64,000 bases of DNA from NCBI RefSeq assembly GCF_003854895.1, contig NZ_CP033966.1:3410001-3474000 (forward strand), in the 5' to 3' direction. This stretch comes from Pigmentiphaga sp. H8. Its GTDB lineage: Bacteria; Pseudomonadota; Gammaproteobacteria; Burkholderiales; Burkholderiaceae_B. Below the pieces are notes generated by a model. It did no database searches. It had not been told where the DNA came from and saw only the letters and a list, made by a program, of their open reading frames with translations. A program made the translations under genes and the position numbers. Below are positions 1 through 8,142 of the stretch, one piece after another (the stretch's first letter is position 1; every line of letters starts with the position of its first letter).

Positions 1-1
1 A

Positions 2-1015
2 AGCGCGATGCGCGCCTACATGAAGCTCAACGGCGACACCGTGGCCGGCCGCAAGGTCGAACTCATCCTGCGCGACACCGGCGGCATCTCGCCCGAGAAC
101 GCGCGCCGCTACGCGCAGGAGCTCGTCACGCGCGACAAGGTCGATGCGCTGGTGGGCTTCAACTTCACCCCCAATGCCCTGGCCGCGGCGCCCATCGCCA
201 CCGCGGCCAAGACGCCGATGATCGCGCTCGCGGCCACCGCCATCGTCACCGAGAAGTCACCCTATATCGTGCGCACGGCGTTCACGCTCGGACAGACCTC
301 CGCGCCCATGGCCACGTGGGCGGCCAAGAACGGCATCAAGCGCGTGTTCTCGCTCGTGTCCGACTACGGCCCCGGCCACGACGCGGCCCAGGCCTTCAAG
401 GACGCGTTCACCGCAGCCGGCGGCCAGATGGCGGGCGAGATACGCATGCCCGTCAGCGGCATGGAGTTCGCACCGTTCCTGCAGCGGGCGCGCGATGCGC
501 GCGCCGACGCCATCTTCGTGTTCGTACCGGGCAGCGAAGCCGCCATTGCCTTCATGAAGGCCTACAACGAACGCGGCTTCAAGCAGGCCGGCATTCGCCT
601 GATCGGCACCGGCGACCTGGTCGACGACGATTCGCTGCCGGCCATCGGCGACGTCGCGCTGGACACCGTCACCGCGCACCACTACTCGGCCGCGCACGAC
701 TCCGACCTGAACCGCGCCTTCGTCAAGGCGGTCCAGGCCCAGGGACGCAAGCGGCCCAATTTCATCGGGGTGGGCGCGTATGACGCCATGGCCGTCATCT
801 ACGCCGCGGCCAAGAAAACGGGCGGCGATACCGACGGCGACAAGCTCATCGCGGCGATGAAGGGGCTCAAGCTCGACAGTCCGCGCGGCCCGATCTCGAT
901 CGACCCCGCCACGCGCGACATCGTGCAGGACATCTACATCCGCAAGGTCCAGAAGGTCGGAGGCGAGCTCTACAACGTCGAGTTCGACAAAATCGAGGCC
1001 GTCAAGGCCCGCTAA
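2..1015 (+). CDS. Branched-chain amino acid-type ABC transporter substrate-binding protein (5' truncated by window)
   Basis: Type-1 periplasmic binding protein of the LivJ/LivK class, which captures small organic ligands in the periplasm for a Liv-type permease. The frame is open to the left edge, so the true start and signal peptide lie outside; 337 residues are visible. The fold is recognisable from the segments around 'GRKVELILRDTGG', 'GFNFTPNALAAAPIA' and 'PNFIGVGAYDAMAVIYAAA'. It ends 14 bp before the permease gene, so it is the first visible member of a five-gene livKHMGF-like operon. LigA/LigB-like dioxygenase genes follow directly, so the ligand may be an aromatic acid rather than leucine/isoleucine/valine; that is inference from context. 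Confidence 0.9.
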   Translation, partial: SAMRAYMKLNGDTVAGRKVELILRDTGGISPENARRYAQELVTRDKVDALVGFNFTPNALAAAPIATAAKTPMIALAATAIVTEKSPYIVRTAFTLGQTSAPMATWAAKNGIKRVFSLVSDYGPGHDAAQAFKDAFTAAGGQMAGEIRMPVSGMEFAPFLQRARDARADAIFVFVPGSEAAIAFMKAYNERGFKQAGIRLIGTGDLVDDDSLPAIGDVALDTVTAHHYSAAHDSDLNRAFVKAVQAQGRKRPNFIGVGAYDAMAVIYAAAKKTGGDTDGDKLIAAMKGLKLDSPRGPISIDPATRDIVQDIYIRKVQKVGGELYNVEFDKIEAVKAR

Positions 1016-1029
1016 CCAAAGGAGTCTGC

Positions 1030-1911
1030 ATGCTGACCGATTTCGTCGGCGTGATCATCGATGGGACGTCGTACGGCGCCATGCTGTTCGTGATCGCGCT
1101 CGGCTTGTCCATCACGCTGGGATTGATGGGTTTCGTCAATCTCGCGCACACCGCCGTCGCCATGTTCGGCGGCTATTTCCTCGTCACGCTGGTCAATCAG
1201 CTTGCCTGGCCGTTCTTCGTGTCGGTGGCCGTGGTCGTCGTGGTGATCGCCCTGGCCAGCCTCGTGCTGGAACGCGTGGTCTATGCGCCCTTCTATCGCG
1301 CGACGGCGCTCGACCAGAGCCTCCTGACCTTCGGGCTCATGCTGATGGCCGGCGGCATCGTCCACTATTTCTGGGGGTCGTCGCAGCAAGCGGTGCGGGT
1401 GCCCGAGTACCTCGAGGGCCGCTGGTACCTGGGCGACCTGAGCATCTCCAAGTATCGGTTGATGCTGCTCGGCACGGGCATGGCCCTGCTTGCCCTGCTG
1501 AACTGGGGGCTCGACTCGACGCGCCTGGGCGCGATGATCCGCGCCTCGGTCGACAACCAGCGCATCGCGGCCTCGATGGGCATCCCGGTCAAGCGCGTAT
1601 TCATGATCGCCTTCGCGATCGGCAGCGGGCTCGCCGCGCTGGGGGGCGCGCTCGGGGCCGAGGTGCTGGGCCTGGATCCGGCCTTCGCCACGCGCACGCT
1701 GGTGCTGTGCCTGCTGGTGGTGGTGCTGGGCGGCGCCGGCTCGGTCAACGGCACCTTCTTCGCCGCCATGCTGCTGGGCATCTGCGACATCGGCAGCAAA
1801 TACTACGTTCCCGAGTTCGGCGCCTTCATGATCTACGTGCTGATGGCGGTGGTCCTGCTGTACCGGCCGCAAGGCCTCTACAGCCTCGTCGCGCGCAGGA
1901 GGGCCGCATGA
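1030..1911 (+). CDS. livH: Branched-chain amino acid ABC transporter permease (LivH family)
   Basis: Inner-membrane permease subunit of 293 aa, the usual LivH size, with many hydrophobic helices. The opening 'GTSYGAMLFVIALGLSITLGL' and the 'GLMGFVNLAHTAVAMFG' segment are typical of LivH, as is the EAA-like loop near 'RASVDNQRIAASMGI'. The start ATG has a good Shine-Dalgarno (AAAGGAG about 5 nt upstream). The stop overlaps the ATG of the next permease gene by 4 bp (ATGA), showing translational coupling. It would pair with the LivM-like protein to form the membrane channel. Confidence 0.93.
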   Translation: MLTDFVGVIIDGTSYGAMLFVIALGLSITLGLMGFVNLAHTAVAMFGGYFLVTLVNQLAWPFFVSVAVVVVVIALASLVLERVVYAPFYRATALDQSLLTFGLMLMAGGIVHYFWGSSQQAVRVPEYLEGRWYLGDLSISKYRLMLLGTGMALLALLNWGLDSTRLGAMIRASVDNQRIAASMGIPVKRVFMIAFAIGSGLAALGGALGAEVLGLDPAFATRTLVLCLLVVVLGGAGSVNGTFFAAMLLGICDIGSKYYVPEFGAFMIYVLMAVVLLYRPQGLYSLVARRRAA

Positions 1912-2894
1912 ACGGCAACCCGCTGCGTCCATTGCTGGACCGCTCGCGCTGGCGCGCGCCCGAACTCGTATTCTGGGCGCTCATCATCGCCGCGTTCTTC
2001 GCCTTTCCCGATCACCGCAGCCTGGGCGCGCAGGTGCTGGTAACCGGCATCTTCGCGCTGTCGCTCGACATGCTGCTCGGCTACGCGGGCATCGTCACGC
2101 TGGGGCATGCCGCGTTCTTCGGCGTGGGCGCGTTCACCGCCGGCTGGCTCGGCAAGTACGGCTGGCACGAACCGGTCTCGGCGCTGGCCATCGCCGCCGC
2201 CGTCGCGGCCTGCGCGGGCGCGCTCGGCAGCCGGCTGGTCGTGCGGGGCACCGATCTGAGCCGGCTCATGGTGACGCTGGCCATCGGCCTCGTGTTGTAC
2301 GAGGCCGCCAACAAGGCCACGGCGGTCACCGGCGGCATCGACGGCCTGCAGGGCATCGAGTTCACGCCGCTGCTCGGCCTCTTCCCGTTCGACCTCATGG
2401 GATCGACCGCCTATGTGTATGCGGCCATAGTGGCCTTCGTCACGCTGTACCTCGTGCGCAGGCTGGTCCATTCGCCCTACGGCCTGTCGCTGCATGCCAC
2501 CCGCATGAACCGCCGCCGCGCGCTGGCGGTGGGCATCGACGACGGCCGCACGCTGGCGATCTCCTACATCGCCTCGGCGGCGGTGGCGGGCATCGCGGGC
2601 GCGTTGACGACGCAGATCACGCAATTCATCACCATCGACGCACTGGGTTTCGGCAGGTCGGCCGATATCCTGATCATCGCCGCGCTGGGCGGCGTGGGCT
2701 ACCTTTACGGGGGCTTCATCGGCGCGCTGGTATTCGTCGTGGGCCGCGACCTGCTGTCCGGCATCAGTCCCGCGTACTGGCATTTCTGGCTCGGCCTGCT
2801 GCTGGTGCTGACGATATTCTTCGCGCGTGGCGGCATCATGGGCACCGCCGCGCGGCTCGCCCGGCGCCTGGCGCAAAGGGAGACGCAACGATGA
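1908..2894 (+). CDS. livM: Branched-chain amino acid ABC transporter permease (LivM family)
   Basis: Second inner-membrane permease of the Liv transporter, 328 aa from the ATG that overlaps the livH stop (ATGA). The reading frame is open further upstream, but the coupled start and the hydrophilic leader 'MNGNPLRPLLDRSRW' before the first helix favour this one. LivM hallmarks are visible: 'LDMLLGYAGIVTLGHAAFFGVGA' in the first third and 'GGVGYLYGGFIGALVF' near the C-terminus. The stop again overlaps the next gene by ATGA. It lacks the additional N-terminal region of E. coli LivM and resembles the shorter forms common in beta-proteobacteria. Confidence 0.93.
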   Translation: MNGNPLRPLLDRSRWRAPELVFWALIIAAFFAFPDHRSLGAQVLVTGIFALSLDMLLGYAGIVTLGHAAFFGVGAFTAGWLGKYGWHEPVSALAIAAAVAACAGALGSRLVVRGTDLSRLMVTLAIGLVLYEAANKATAVTGGIDGLQGIEFTPLLGLFPFDLMGSTAYVYAAIVAFVTLYLVRRLVHSPYGLSLHATRMNRRRALAVGIDDGRTLAISYIASAAVAGIAGALTTQITQFITIDALGFGRSADILIIAALGGVGYLYGGFIGALVFVVGRDLLSGISPAYWHFWLGLLLVLTIFFARGGIMGTAARLARRLAQRETQR

Positions 2895-3649
2895 TCCAGA
2901 CCGTCGACCTGTGCAAGCGCTTCGGCGCGCTGGTGGCGACCGACAACGTGAACCTGTCGCTCGCTCCCGGCGACCGGCATGCGCTGATCGGCCCGAACGG
3001 CGCCGGCAAGACGACCTTCATCAACCTGTTGACCGGCATGCTGCGCCCGACCTCGGGCCGCGTCCTGCTCGACGGCGCGGACGTGACCGCGGCGGCGCCC
3101 GACAAGCGGGTGGATCTGGGACTGGTGCGTACCTTCCAGATCAATACGCTGTTCCTGGACATGACGGTGCTGGAGGCCGTCACGCTGGTCGTGCTGGCGC
3201 GCACCGGCGCCGTTCGCTCGCTGTTCGGTTCGCTGCGCGAGCATGAACCGGCGGCCAGCGAAGCCTGGGAACTGCTCGAGCGCATCGGCCTGGCGCCGGA
3301 TGCGCACCGTCCCGCCCGCCAGCTCGCCTATGGCAGGCAGCGGCTGGTGGAAATCGCGCTCGCCCTGGCGCGCAAGCCCAAGGTGCTGCTGCTGGACGAA
3401 CCGGCGGCCGGCGTCTCGGCCGCCGACAGCCGCCATGTCTTCACGGTCCTGGATCGCCTGCCCCCGGACATCGCCATTCTTTTGATCGAACACGACATGA
3501 ACCTCGTCTTCCGCTTCGCGCAGCGCATCTCGGTGCTCGTGGCCGGCCGCCTCATCGCCACGGGGCTACCCGGCGACATCGCTCGCGACCCCCGCGTGCG
3601 CGAGGCCTACCTCGGCCAGGCAACGCCCCTGGAGGCGGCATGCCCATGA
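2891..3649 (+). CDS. livG: Branched-chain amino acid ABC transporter ATP-binding protein (LivG family)
   Basis: Cytoplasmic ATPase subunit of 252 aa. Walker A 'GPNGAGKTT' lies at residues 34-42 and Walker B at 'VLLLDEPAAGVS'. The ABC signature is the Liv-type variant 'LAYGRQR' rather than LSGGQ, which is normal for LivG proteins. It overlaps livM by 4 bp and livF by 10 bp, so all transporter genes are translationally coupled. It powers transport together with LivF. Confidence 0.93.
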   Translation: MIQTVDLCKRFGALVATDNVNLSLAPGDRHALIGPNGAGKTTFINLLTGMLRPTSGRVLLDGADVTAAAPDKRVDLGLVRTFQINTLFLDMTVLEAVTLVVLARTGAVRSLFGSLREHEPAASEAWELLERIGLAPDAHRPARQLAYGRQRLVEIALALARKPKVLLLDEPAAGVSAADSRHVFTVLDRLPPDIAILLIEHDMNLVFRFAQRISVLVAGRLIATGLPGDIARDPRVREAYLGQATPLEAACP

Positions 3650-4392
3650 GCGCACCCCCTCCTGCGGCCGAAAACCACGCGTCCGGCAGCCTGCTGCAAC
3701 TGGAGCACGTACGCGCCGGCTATGGCGACGCGATGGTGCTGGACGATCTTTCGTTCTCCCTTGGCGCTGGCGACAGCCTGGCGGTGCTCGGCCGCAATGG
3801 CGTGGGCAAGACCACCCTGCTCGAAACCTTGATGGGCAACACGCGCATGACGGCCGGACGCCTGCTCTGGCAGGGCCGCGACATCGCCAGGCTGGACGCC
3901 TGCCAGCGATCGCGGGCGGGCCTGGGCTGGGTGCCGCAAGAACGCGAGGTGTTCGCATCGCTGACCGTCGAGGAGAACCTGACCGTGGTCGCATGCCGGG
4001 GCCCGTGGACCCTGGACCGGGTCTATGGCCTGTTCCCGCGGCTACGCGAGCGGCGCAACAACCTGGGCAACGAACTGTCCGGCGGCGAACAGCAGATGCT
4101 GGCCGTCGGCCGCGCGCTCATGACCAACCCGCGCCTGCTCCTGCTGGACGAACCCATGGAGGGCCTGGCCCCCATCGTCGTCGAAGAACTGGGCGCCGCC
4201 ATCATCGCCCTGCACACGCGGGAAGGCATGACCACCATCGTGGTCGAACAGCATCCGGTCATCGCCCTGGCCATGGCCTCGACCGCCATCATCCTGGACC
4301 GCGGCCGCATCGTGCATCGGTCCTCGAGCGCGGAACTGCGGGCCGCGCCCGAGACGCTCGACCGCTGGCTCAATGTTGCCGCGGCCGAGTGA
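3640..4392 (+). CDS. livF: Branched-chain amino acid ABC transporter ATP-binding protein (LivF family)
   Basis: Second ATPase subunit, 250 aa. Walker A 'GRNGVGKTT' is at residues 51-59, the signature is a canonical 'LSGGEQQ', and Walker B is 'LLLLDEPMEGLAP'. The N-terminus carries about 17 residues before the conserved 'LQLEHVRAGYGD', slightly longer than typical. The first ATG (3640) overlaps livG by 10 bp; a second ATG at 3646 is an equally possible start. It is followed after 34 bp by the LigA-like gene, probably in the same transcript. Confidence 0.92.
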   Translation: MPMSAPPPAAENHASGSLLQLEHVRAGYGDAMVLDDLSFSLGAGDSLAVLGRNGVGKTTLLETLMGNTRMTAGRLLWQGRDIARLDACQRSRAGLGWVPQEREVFASLTVEENLTVVACRGPWTLDRVYGLFPRLRERRNNLGNELSGGEQQMLAVGRALMTNPRLLLLDEPMEGLAPIVVEELGAAIIALHTREGMTTIVVEQHPVIALAMASTAIILDRGRIVHRSSSAELRAAPETLDRWLNVAAAE

Positions 4393-4426
4393 ACGACTTA
4401 TCGTTTTCAACGAACAAGGAGCCGAC

Positions 4427-4732
4427 ATGGGAATCCAAGACACCGACAAGACCCTGCCATCGAACCGCATGGTGTTCGAACTGCGGCGCGACGAACAGAA
4501 GTACCTCGCCTTCAAGCAGGACATCGAAGCATCCATGGCCGCGTACGGCCTGTCGGACGAAGAAAAGCGCGCGTGGCGGGACATGGACATCGAGGCGCTG
4601 GGCGCCATGGGTGTGCACCCCTACTTCCTGCCGCAGATATCGCGGCTCTTCAAGGGCGGCTCGCGCAACCACAACGACAGCGACGCGGCGCGCCTGTACG
4701 CAGAAAAAATGGGCATCGCATCGCAGGACTGA
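4427..4732 (+). CDS. Protocatechuate 4,5-dioxygenase alpha subunit-like protein (LigA family)
   Basis: Small helical subunit (101 aa) of a class III extradiol ring-cleavage dioxygenase. The family core is readable: 'ALGAMGVHPYFLPQISRLFKG' and the 'EEKRAWRDMD' helix. The start at 4427 is chosen because AAGGAG lies 6 nt upstream; an upstream in-frame ATG at 4373 lies inside livF. LigA caps the active site of LigB in the known heterotetramer. It is shorter than Sphingobium LigA, so the ring substrate cannot be assumed to be protocatechuate. The catalytic subunit follows after 13 bp. Confidence 0.88.
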   Translation: MGIQDTDKTLPSNRMVFELRRDEQKYLAFKQDIEASMAAYGLSDEEKRAWRDMDIEALGAMGVHPYFLPQISRLFKGGSRNHNDSDAARLYAEKMGIASQD

Positions 4733-4745
4733 TCCGGAGAAAGAC

Positions 4746-5594
4746 ATGGCAAAAATCGTCGCAACCCTGGGCGTGGCCCACGCACCCGGCGTCACGGGCT
4801 GGATAGACAAGGCGCCCCAGCACGAGCAGGACGGCGTGCTGGACGGCTACGCGCAGTTCCAGAAGCTGATGGACGAAGTGCGGCCCGACGTGGTCATCGG
4901 CATCGCCAACGACCACCTGCTGAACTTCCCGCTGGACAACATTCCGGACTTCTGCGTGGGCATAGGCGAACAATGGGCCGGTCCGGCGCCGTGGTTCCGC
5001 GACTGGCTGAACGTGCCGGACTACACGGTGCGCGGCCACCGCGACCTGGGCCGCGCGCTGGTGCGCGAATCGGCCAAGGCGGGTATCAACCACGCGTTCG
5101 CCGACAAGCTGCTGTTCGACGACAACTGGTCGGTGCCGCTCAAGTTCCTGTTCCCGCGCTACGACGTGCGCTTCGTTCCCATCCACATGAACCCCATCGT
5201 GCCGCCGGTGCCCTCCGCGGCGCACTGCTATGCGGTGGGCGAGACGATCGCGCGCATCGTCCAGGCCTTCCCGTCCGACGAACGGGTGGTCATCATGGGC
5301 ACGGGCGGCCTGTCGCACGACCCCGGCGGCAAGGACTACTTCACCGTGCACGAGGAATTCGACCGCTGGTTCCTGGCCTTGATGGAAGAAGGCAACGCCG
5401 GGCGGGTCAAGCGCGAATTGACCTTCGAGAAACTGCTGACCGGCGGGGATGGCGGCGCGGCGGAGCTCCTGGCCTGGGTAGTGGCCATGGGCGCGGCCGA
5501 GGTGGCCGGCAACGCGCGGGCGGAAACAGTGTTCTACGTGCCCTCGGTGCCCATGCGCTGCGGCATGGGCGGGGTGTACTGGCGGCTGGAATAA
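4746..5594 (+). CDS. Class III extradiol dioxygenase catalytic subunit (LigB family)
   Basis: Catalytic subunit (282 aa) of the LigAB-type non-heme Fe(II) extradiol dioxygenase. Candidate iron ligands His12 ('GVAHAPG') and His57 ('ANDHLLNF') fit the LigB pattern, and 'GTGGLSHDPGG' carries the conserved catalytic histidine. The GGAGA ribosome site sits just upstream of the ATG. Together with the small subunit it should open a catechol-type ring by meta (4,5) cleavage. It is encoded directly behind a Liv-type ABC importer, suggesting uptake and cleavage of the same compound. Gallate or methylgallate are alternative substrates; sequence alone does not decide. Confidence 0.88.
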   Translation: MAKIVATLGVAHAPGVTGWIDKAPQHEQDGVLDGYAQFQKLMDEVRPDVVIGIANDHLLNFPLDNIPDFCVGIGEQWAGPAPWFRDWLNVPDYTVRGHRDLGRALVRESAKAGINHAFADKLLFDDNWSVPLKFLFPRYDVRFVPIHMNPIVPPVPSAAHCYAVGETIARIVQAFPSDERVVIMGTGGLSHDPGGKDYFTVHEEFDRWFLALMEEGNAGRVKRELTFEKLLTGGDGGAAELLAWVVAMGAAEVAGNARAETVFYVPSVPMRCGMGGVYWRLE

Positions 5595-5634
5595 CGGCGG
5601 GAATGACGGCGCGGCAGGTGCGGGCCGCGCCAGG

Positions 5635-7086
5635 TCACGAGGCGCGCAGGCGGCGCAGCCGCTCGTCCTCCACGCCCTCGGCCGCCTCTTCCTCGGCCTC
5701 GGCTTCCTCTTCCTCCCGGTCCGGCTCCAGCTCCAGCTCGCGGTCCAGCGCCAGTTCCGCCTCGACGTCCTCGGGCCGCTGTTTCAGGGCCTCGGCGATG
5801 GTGACCGAGCCGCTTTCCCAGGCGGCGTTCACCGCGTGCAGCAGCATGGGGTCGTCGGCCAGCGGCGCCCGGTCCAGCAGCAGCCGGTCCACCACGGGAG
5901 CCAGGGTGGCCACCGTGGGATCGCACACCATGGCCCAGCGCTCGCGGGCGGCGCCGGCATCGCCGATGCGGGCGATGTAGCCGATGCTGGACAGGGTGTC
6001 GAGCACCACCATCAACTCGTCGTGGTGCAGGTTCAGCCGGCTGCGCAGCGACAGCGTGCTCAGGCCCGGCGGATTGCGGTCGCGCACCGACGACAGCGCG
6101 CGCAGGATGGACAAGGCATCGACGAACGGCCGCCCCGGCCGCCGCACGGTTTCCCAGCGCCCCATGCGGATCAGCGGCAGGCTGGCCGCCAGCGTGGCGC
6201 CGAACAGCGTCACGAGCCACGACATGTAGATCCACATCAGGAAGATCGGCAGCGTGGCGAAGGCGCCGTACAACACGGTGTAGGTGGGAAAGCGCGTCAG
6301 GTAGAACGCGAAGGCCGACTTCATGATTTCCAGCACGATGGCCGCCGCGAAGCCGCCCGTCATCGCGTCGCGCGCCTCGACGTGCCGGTTGGGCACCACC
6401 ATGAACAGCGCACCGAAGGCCAGGCCCGTCAGGATCAGCGGAATGAAGGACAGCAGCACGCCGACAGGCGCGGGAACATCGCCCACCAGGCCCATGGATT
6501 CGCGGGCCAGGAAGGACGTGGCCCACAGGCTGGCGCCGATCAGCACCGGCCCCAGCGTGAGCGTGGCCCAGTAGATCAGCACCCGCTGCGGCAGCGGCCG
6601 GCCCTTGCGCACGTGCCAGATCTCGTTCAGGGCCTTGTCGATGGTCAGCATCAGCGACACGGCCGTGATCATCAGGAAGATGCCGCCCACCGCGGTCAAC
6701 CGGCTCGCCTTTTGCGCGAACTGGTTCAGGTACTCCATGATGTTGTCCGCCACCGAAGGCGGCATCAGGTTGGTGATCAGGAATTGCTCGAGCGCTCCCT
6801 GGAACTCGCGGAACAGCGGAAAGGCGGTGAACAGCGCCAGCGCCACCGCCAGCAGCGGCACCATCGACAGCACCGAGGTGAAGGTCAGGCTGGAGGCGAC
6901 CTGGGTGATGCGCTCGTCGGCCGCGCGCTGCAGCGCGAACCGCAGCAGCCGTCCCACGCGCACGGGCCACGACTCGTTGGCGAGCAGGCTGCGGCGCAGC
7001 GCGATGGCGCGCGCCTGGATGGAAGCGGCGCCCGAAGGGGGTGGCGGCGTGAAGGAAGTATCGGGCTCGGGAGCTTTCTGGACCAT
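5635..7086 (-). CDS. YihY/UPF0761 family inner membrane protein
   Basis: Polytopic membrane protein of 483 aa, formerly annotated as ribonuclease BN in this family. The N-terminal part shows the YihY pattern: 'QVASSLTFTSVLSMVPLLAVAL', then 'LMLTIDKALNEIWHVRKGR' and 'YGAFATLPIFLMWIYMSWLVTLFGA', giving about six helices. After residue ~300 follows a soluble winged-helix-like region and a very acidic tail with runs of glutamate. The frame is open upstream to 7593, but that part is the antisense of wrbA, so the ATG at 7086 is used. Its start is only 21 bp from the divergent wrbA start, so each promoter must overlap the other gene or gap. Function in the envelope is unknown. Confidence 0.85.
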   Translation of the reverse strand: MVQKAPEPDTSFTPPPPSGAASIQARAIALRRSLLANESWPVRVGRLLRFALQRAADERITQVASSLTFTSVLSMVPLLAVALALFTAFPLFREFQGALEQFLITNLMPPSVADNIMEYLNQFAQKASRLTAVGGIFLMITAVSLMLTIDKALNEIWHVRKGRPLPQRVLIYWATLTLGPVLIGASLWATSFLARESMGLVGDVPAPVGVLLSFIPLILTGLAFGALFMVVPNRHVEARDAMTGGFAAAIVLEIMKSAFAFYLTRFPTYTVLYGAFATLPIFLMWIYMSWLVTLFGATLAASLPLIRMGRWETVRRPGRPFVDALSILRALSSVRDRNPPGLSTLSLRSRLNLHHDELMVVLDTLSSIGYIARIGDAGAARERWAMVCDPTVATLAPVVDRLLLDRAPLADDPMLLHAVNAAWESGSVTIAEALKQRPEDVEAELALDRELELEPDREEEEAEAEEEAAEGVEDERLRRLRAS

Positions 7087-7107
7087 GTCGAGGGATAATA
7101 CGGGCCT

Positions 7108-7719
7108 ATGGATATTCTGATCTTGTACTACAGCCGGCACGGCGCGACACGCCAGTTGGCCGAGCACATCGCGCTGGGCGTGGAACGCGTGCCCGGCGCG
7201 CGGGCGCGCCTGCGCACGGTTCCGCCGGTCTCGGCCGTGTGCGAGGCCACGGCCCCCGCCATTCCCGACAGCGGCCCGCCCTACGTCGAACCGGCGGACC
7301 TGGAAGAATGCGCGGGCCTGGCGCTGGGATCGCCCACCCGCTTCGGCAACATGGCCGCGCCCATGAAGCACTTCATCGACCATACCACCCAGCAGTGGCT
7401 GGCGGGAAGCCTGGCGGGCAAGCCGGCGGCCGTCTTCACGTCCACCGGGTCCATGCACGGCGGACAGGAAAGCACGCTGCTCAGCATGATGCTGCCGCTG
7501 CTCCATCACGGCATGCTGCTGCTGGGCCTGCCCTTCACCGAACCCGCGCTGATGGCCACGCGCCACGGCGGCACGCCGTATGGCGCCTCGCACGTGGCCG
7601 GCGTCGACAACAGCCTGCCCATGCAGCGCGACGAAACCCAGTTGGCCGAAGCGCTCGGCATGCGCCTGGCCCGCACCGCCCTCGAACTCCGCACCGGCCG
7701 GCAGGCCCCCGCACGATGA
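7108..7719 (+). CDS. wrbA: NAD(P)H:quinone oxidoreductase, WrbA/flavodoxin family
   Basis: Flavodoxin-fold FMN enzyme (203 aa) that reduces quinones by two electrons. The phosphate-binding loop appears at 'YYSRHGATRQLAEHIA' near the N-terminus, the FMN-contacting 'GSPTRFGNMAAPMKHFID' in the middle and 'FTSTGSMHGGQEST' after residue 110, all WrbA landmarks. Length matches the family. The stop overlaps the ATG of the DUF2069 gene (ATGA). Role is probably oxidative-stress protection of the quinone pool. Confidence 0.9.
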   Translation: MDILILYYSRHGATRQLAEHIALGVERVPGARARLRTVPPVSAVCEATAPAIPDSGPPYVEPADLEECAGLALGSPTRFGNMAAPMKHFIDHTTQQWLAGSLAGKPAAVFTSTGSMHGGQESTLLSMMLPLLHHGMLLLGLPFTEPALMATRHGGTPYGASHVAGVDNSLPMQRDETQLAEALGMRLARTALELRTGRQAPAR

Positions 7720-8120
7720 ACGCTCCCTCCGTCGACCTCAACCCGCGACTGCGCCTGGTCGCCTCGATCTCGCTGCTGGCCCTGATCGTGCTGTGCATCG
7801 CCTGGGAAACCGTGCTGGCGCCGCTGCGGCCCGGCTCGATGCTGGCGCTCAAGGCTCTGCCGCTGCTGCTGCCGCTGCGCGGCGTGCTCCGCGGCAACCT
7901 GTACACCTACCAGTGGGCGTCGATGCTGATCCTGCTCTATTTCATGGAAGGCGTGGTGCGCGCGACCACCGACCCCGCGCCGTCCTCGTACGTAGCCTGG
8001 GCCGAGGTCGCGCTGACCACGGTCTTCTTCTGGTGCGCCATCCTGTACGTGCGGCCGGCCAAGCGCGCCGCGCAGGCCGCCCGCAAGGCCGCCAAGGCGG
8101 CAGACAAACAGGCGGGCTGA
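7716..8120 (+). CDS. DUF2069 family small membrane protein
   Basis: A 134-aa inner-membrane protein with about four hydrophobic helices and a short Lys/Ala-rich cytoplasmic tail. The arrangement 'LPLLLPLRGVLRGNLYTYQWASMLILLYFMEG' split over two helices is characteristic of DUF2069 proteins, which commonly follow wrbA in proteobacteria. The start overlaps the wrbA stop by ATGA, indicating coupling. No biochemical function is established for the family; the conserved linkage to wrbA suggests a redox or quinone-related role (inference). Confidence 0.85.
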   Translation: MNAPSVDLNPRLRLVASISLLALIVLCIAWETVLAPLRPGSMLALKALPLLLPLRGVLRGNLYTYQWASMLILLYFMEGVVRATTDPAPSSYVAWAEVALTTVFFWCAILYVRPAKRAAQAARKAAKAADKQAG

Positions 8121-8142
8121 CCGCCGCCAGGGAGCAACCGGC

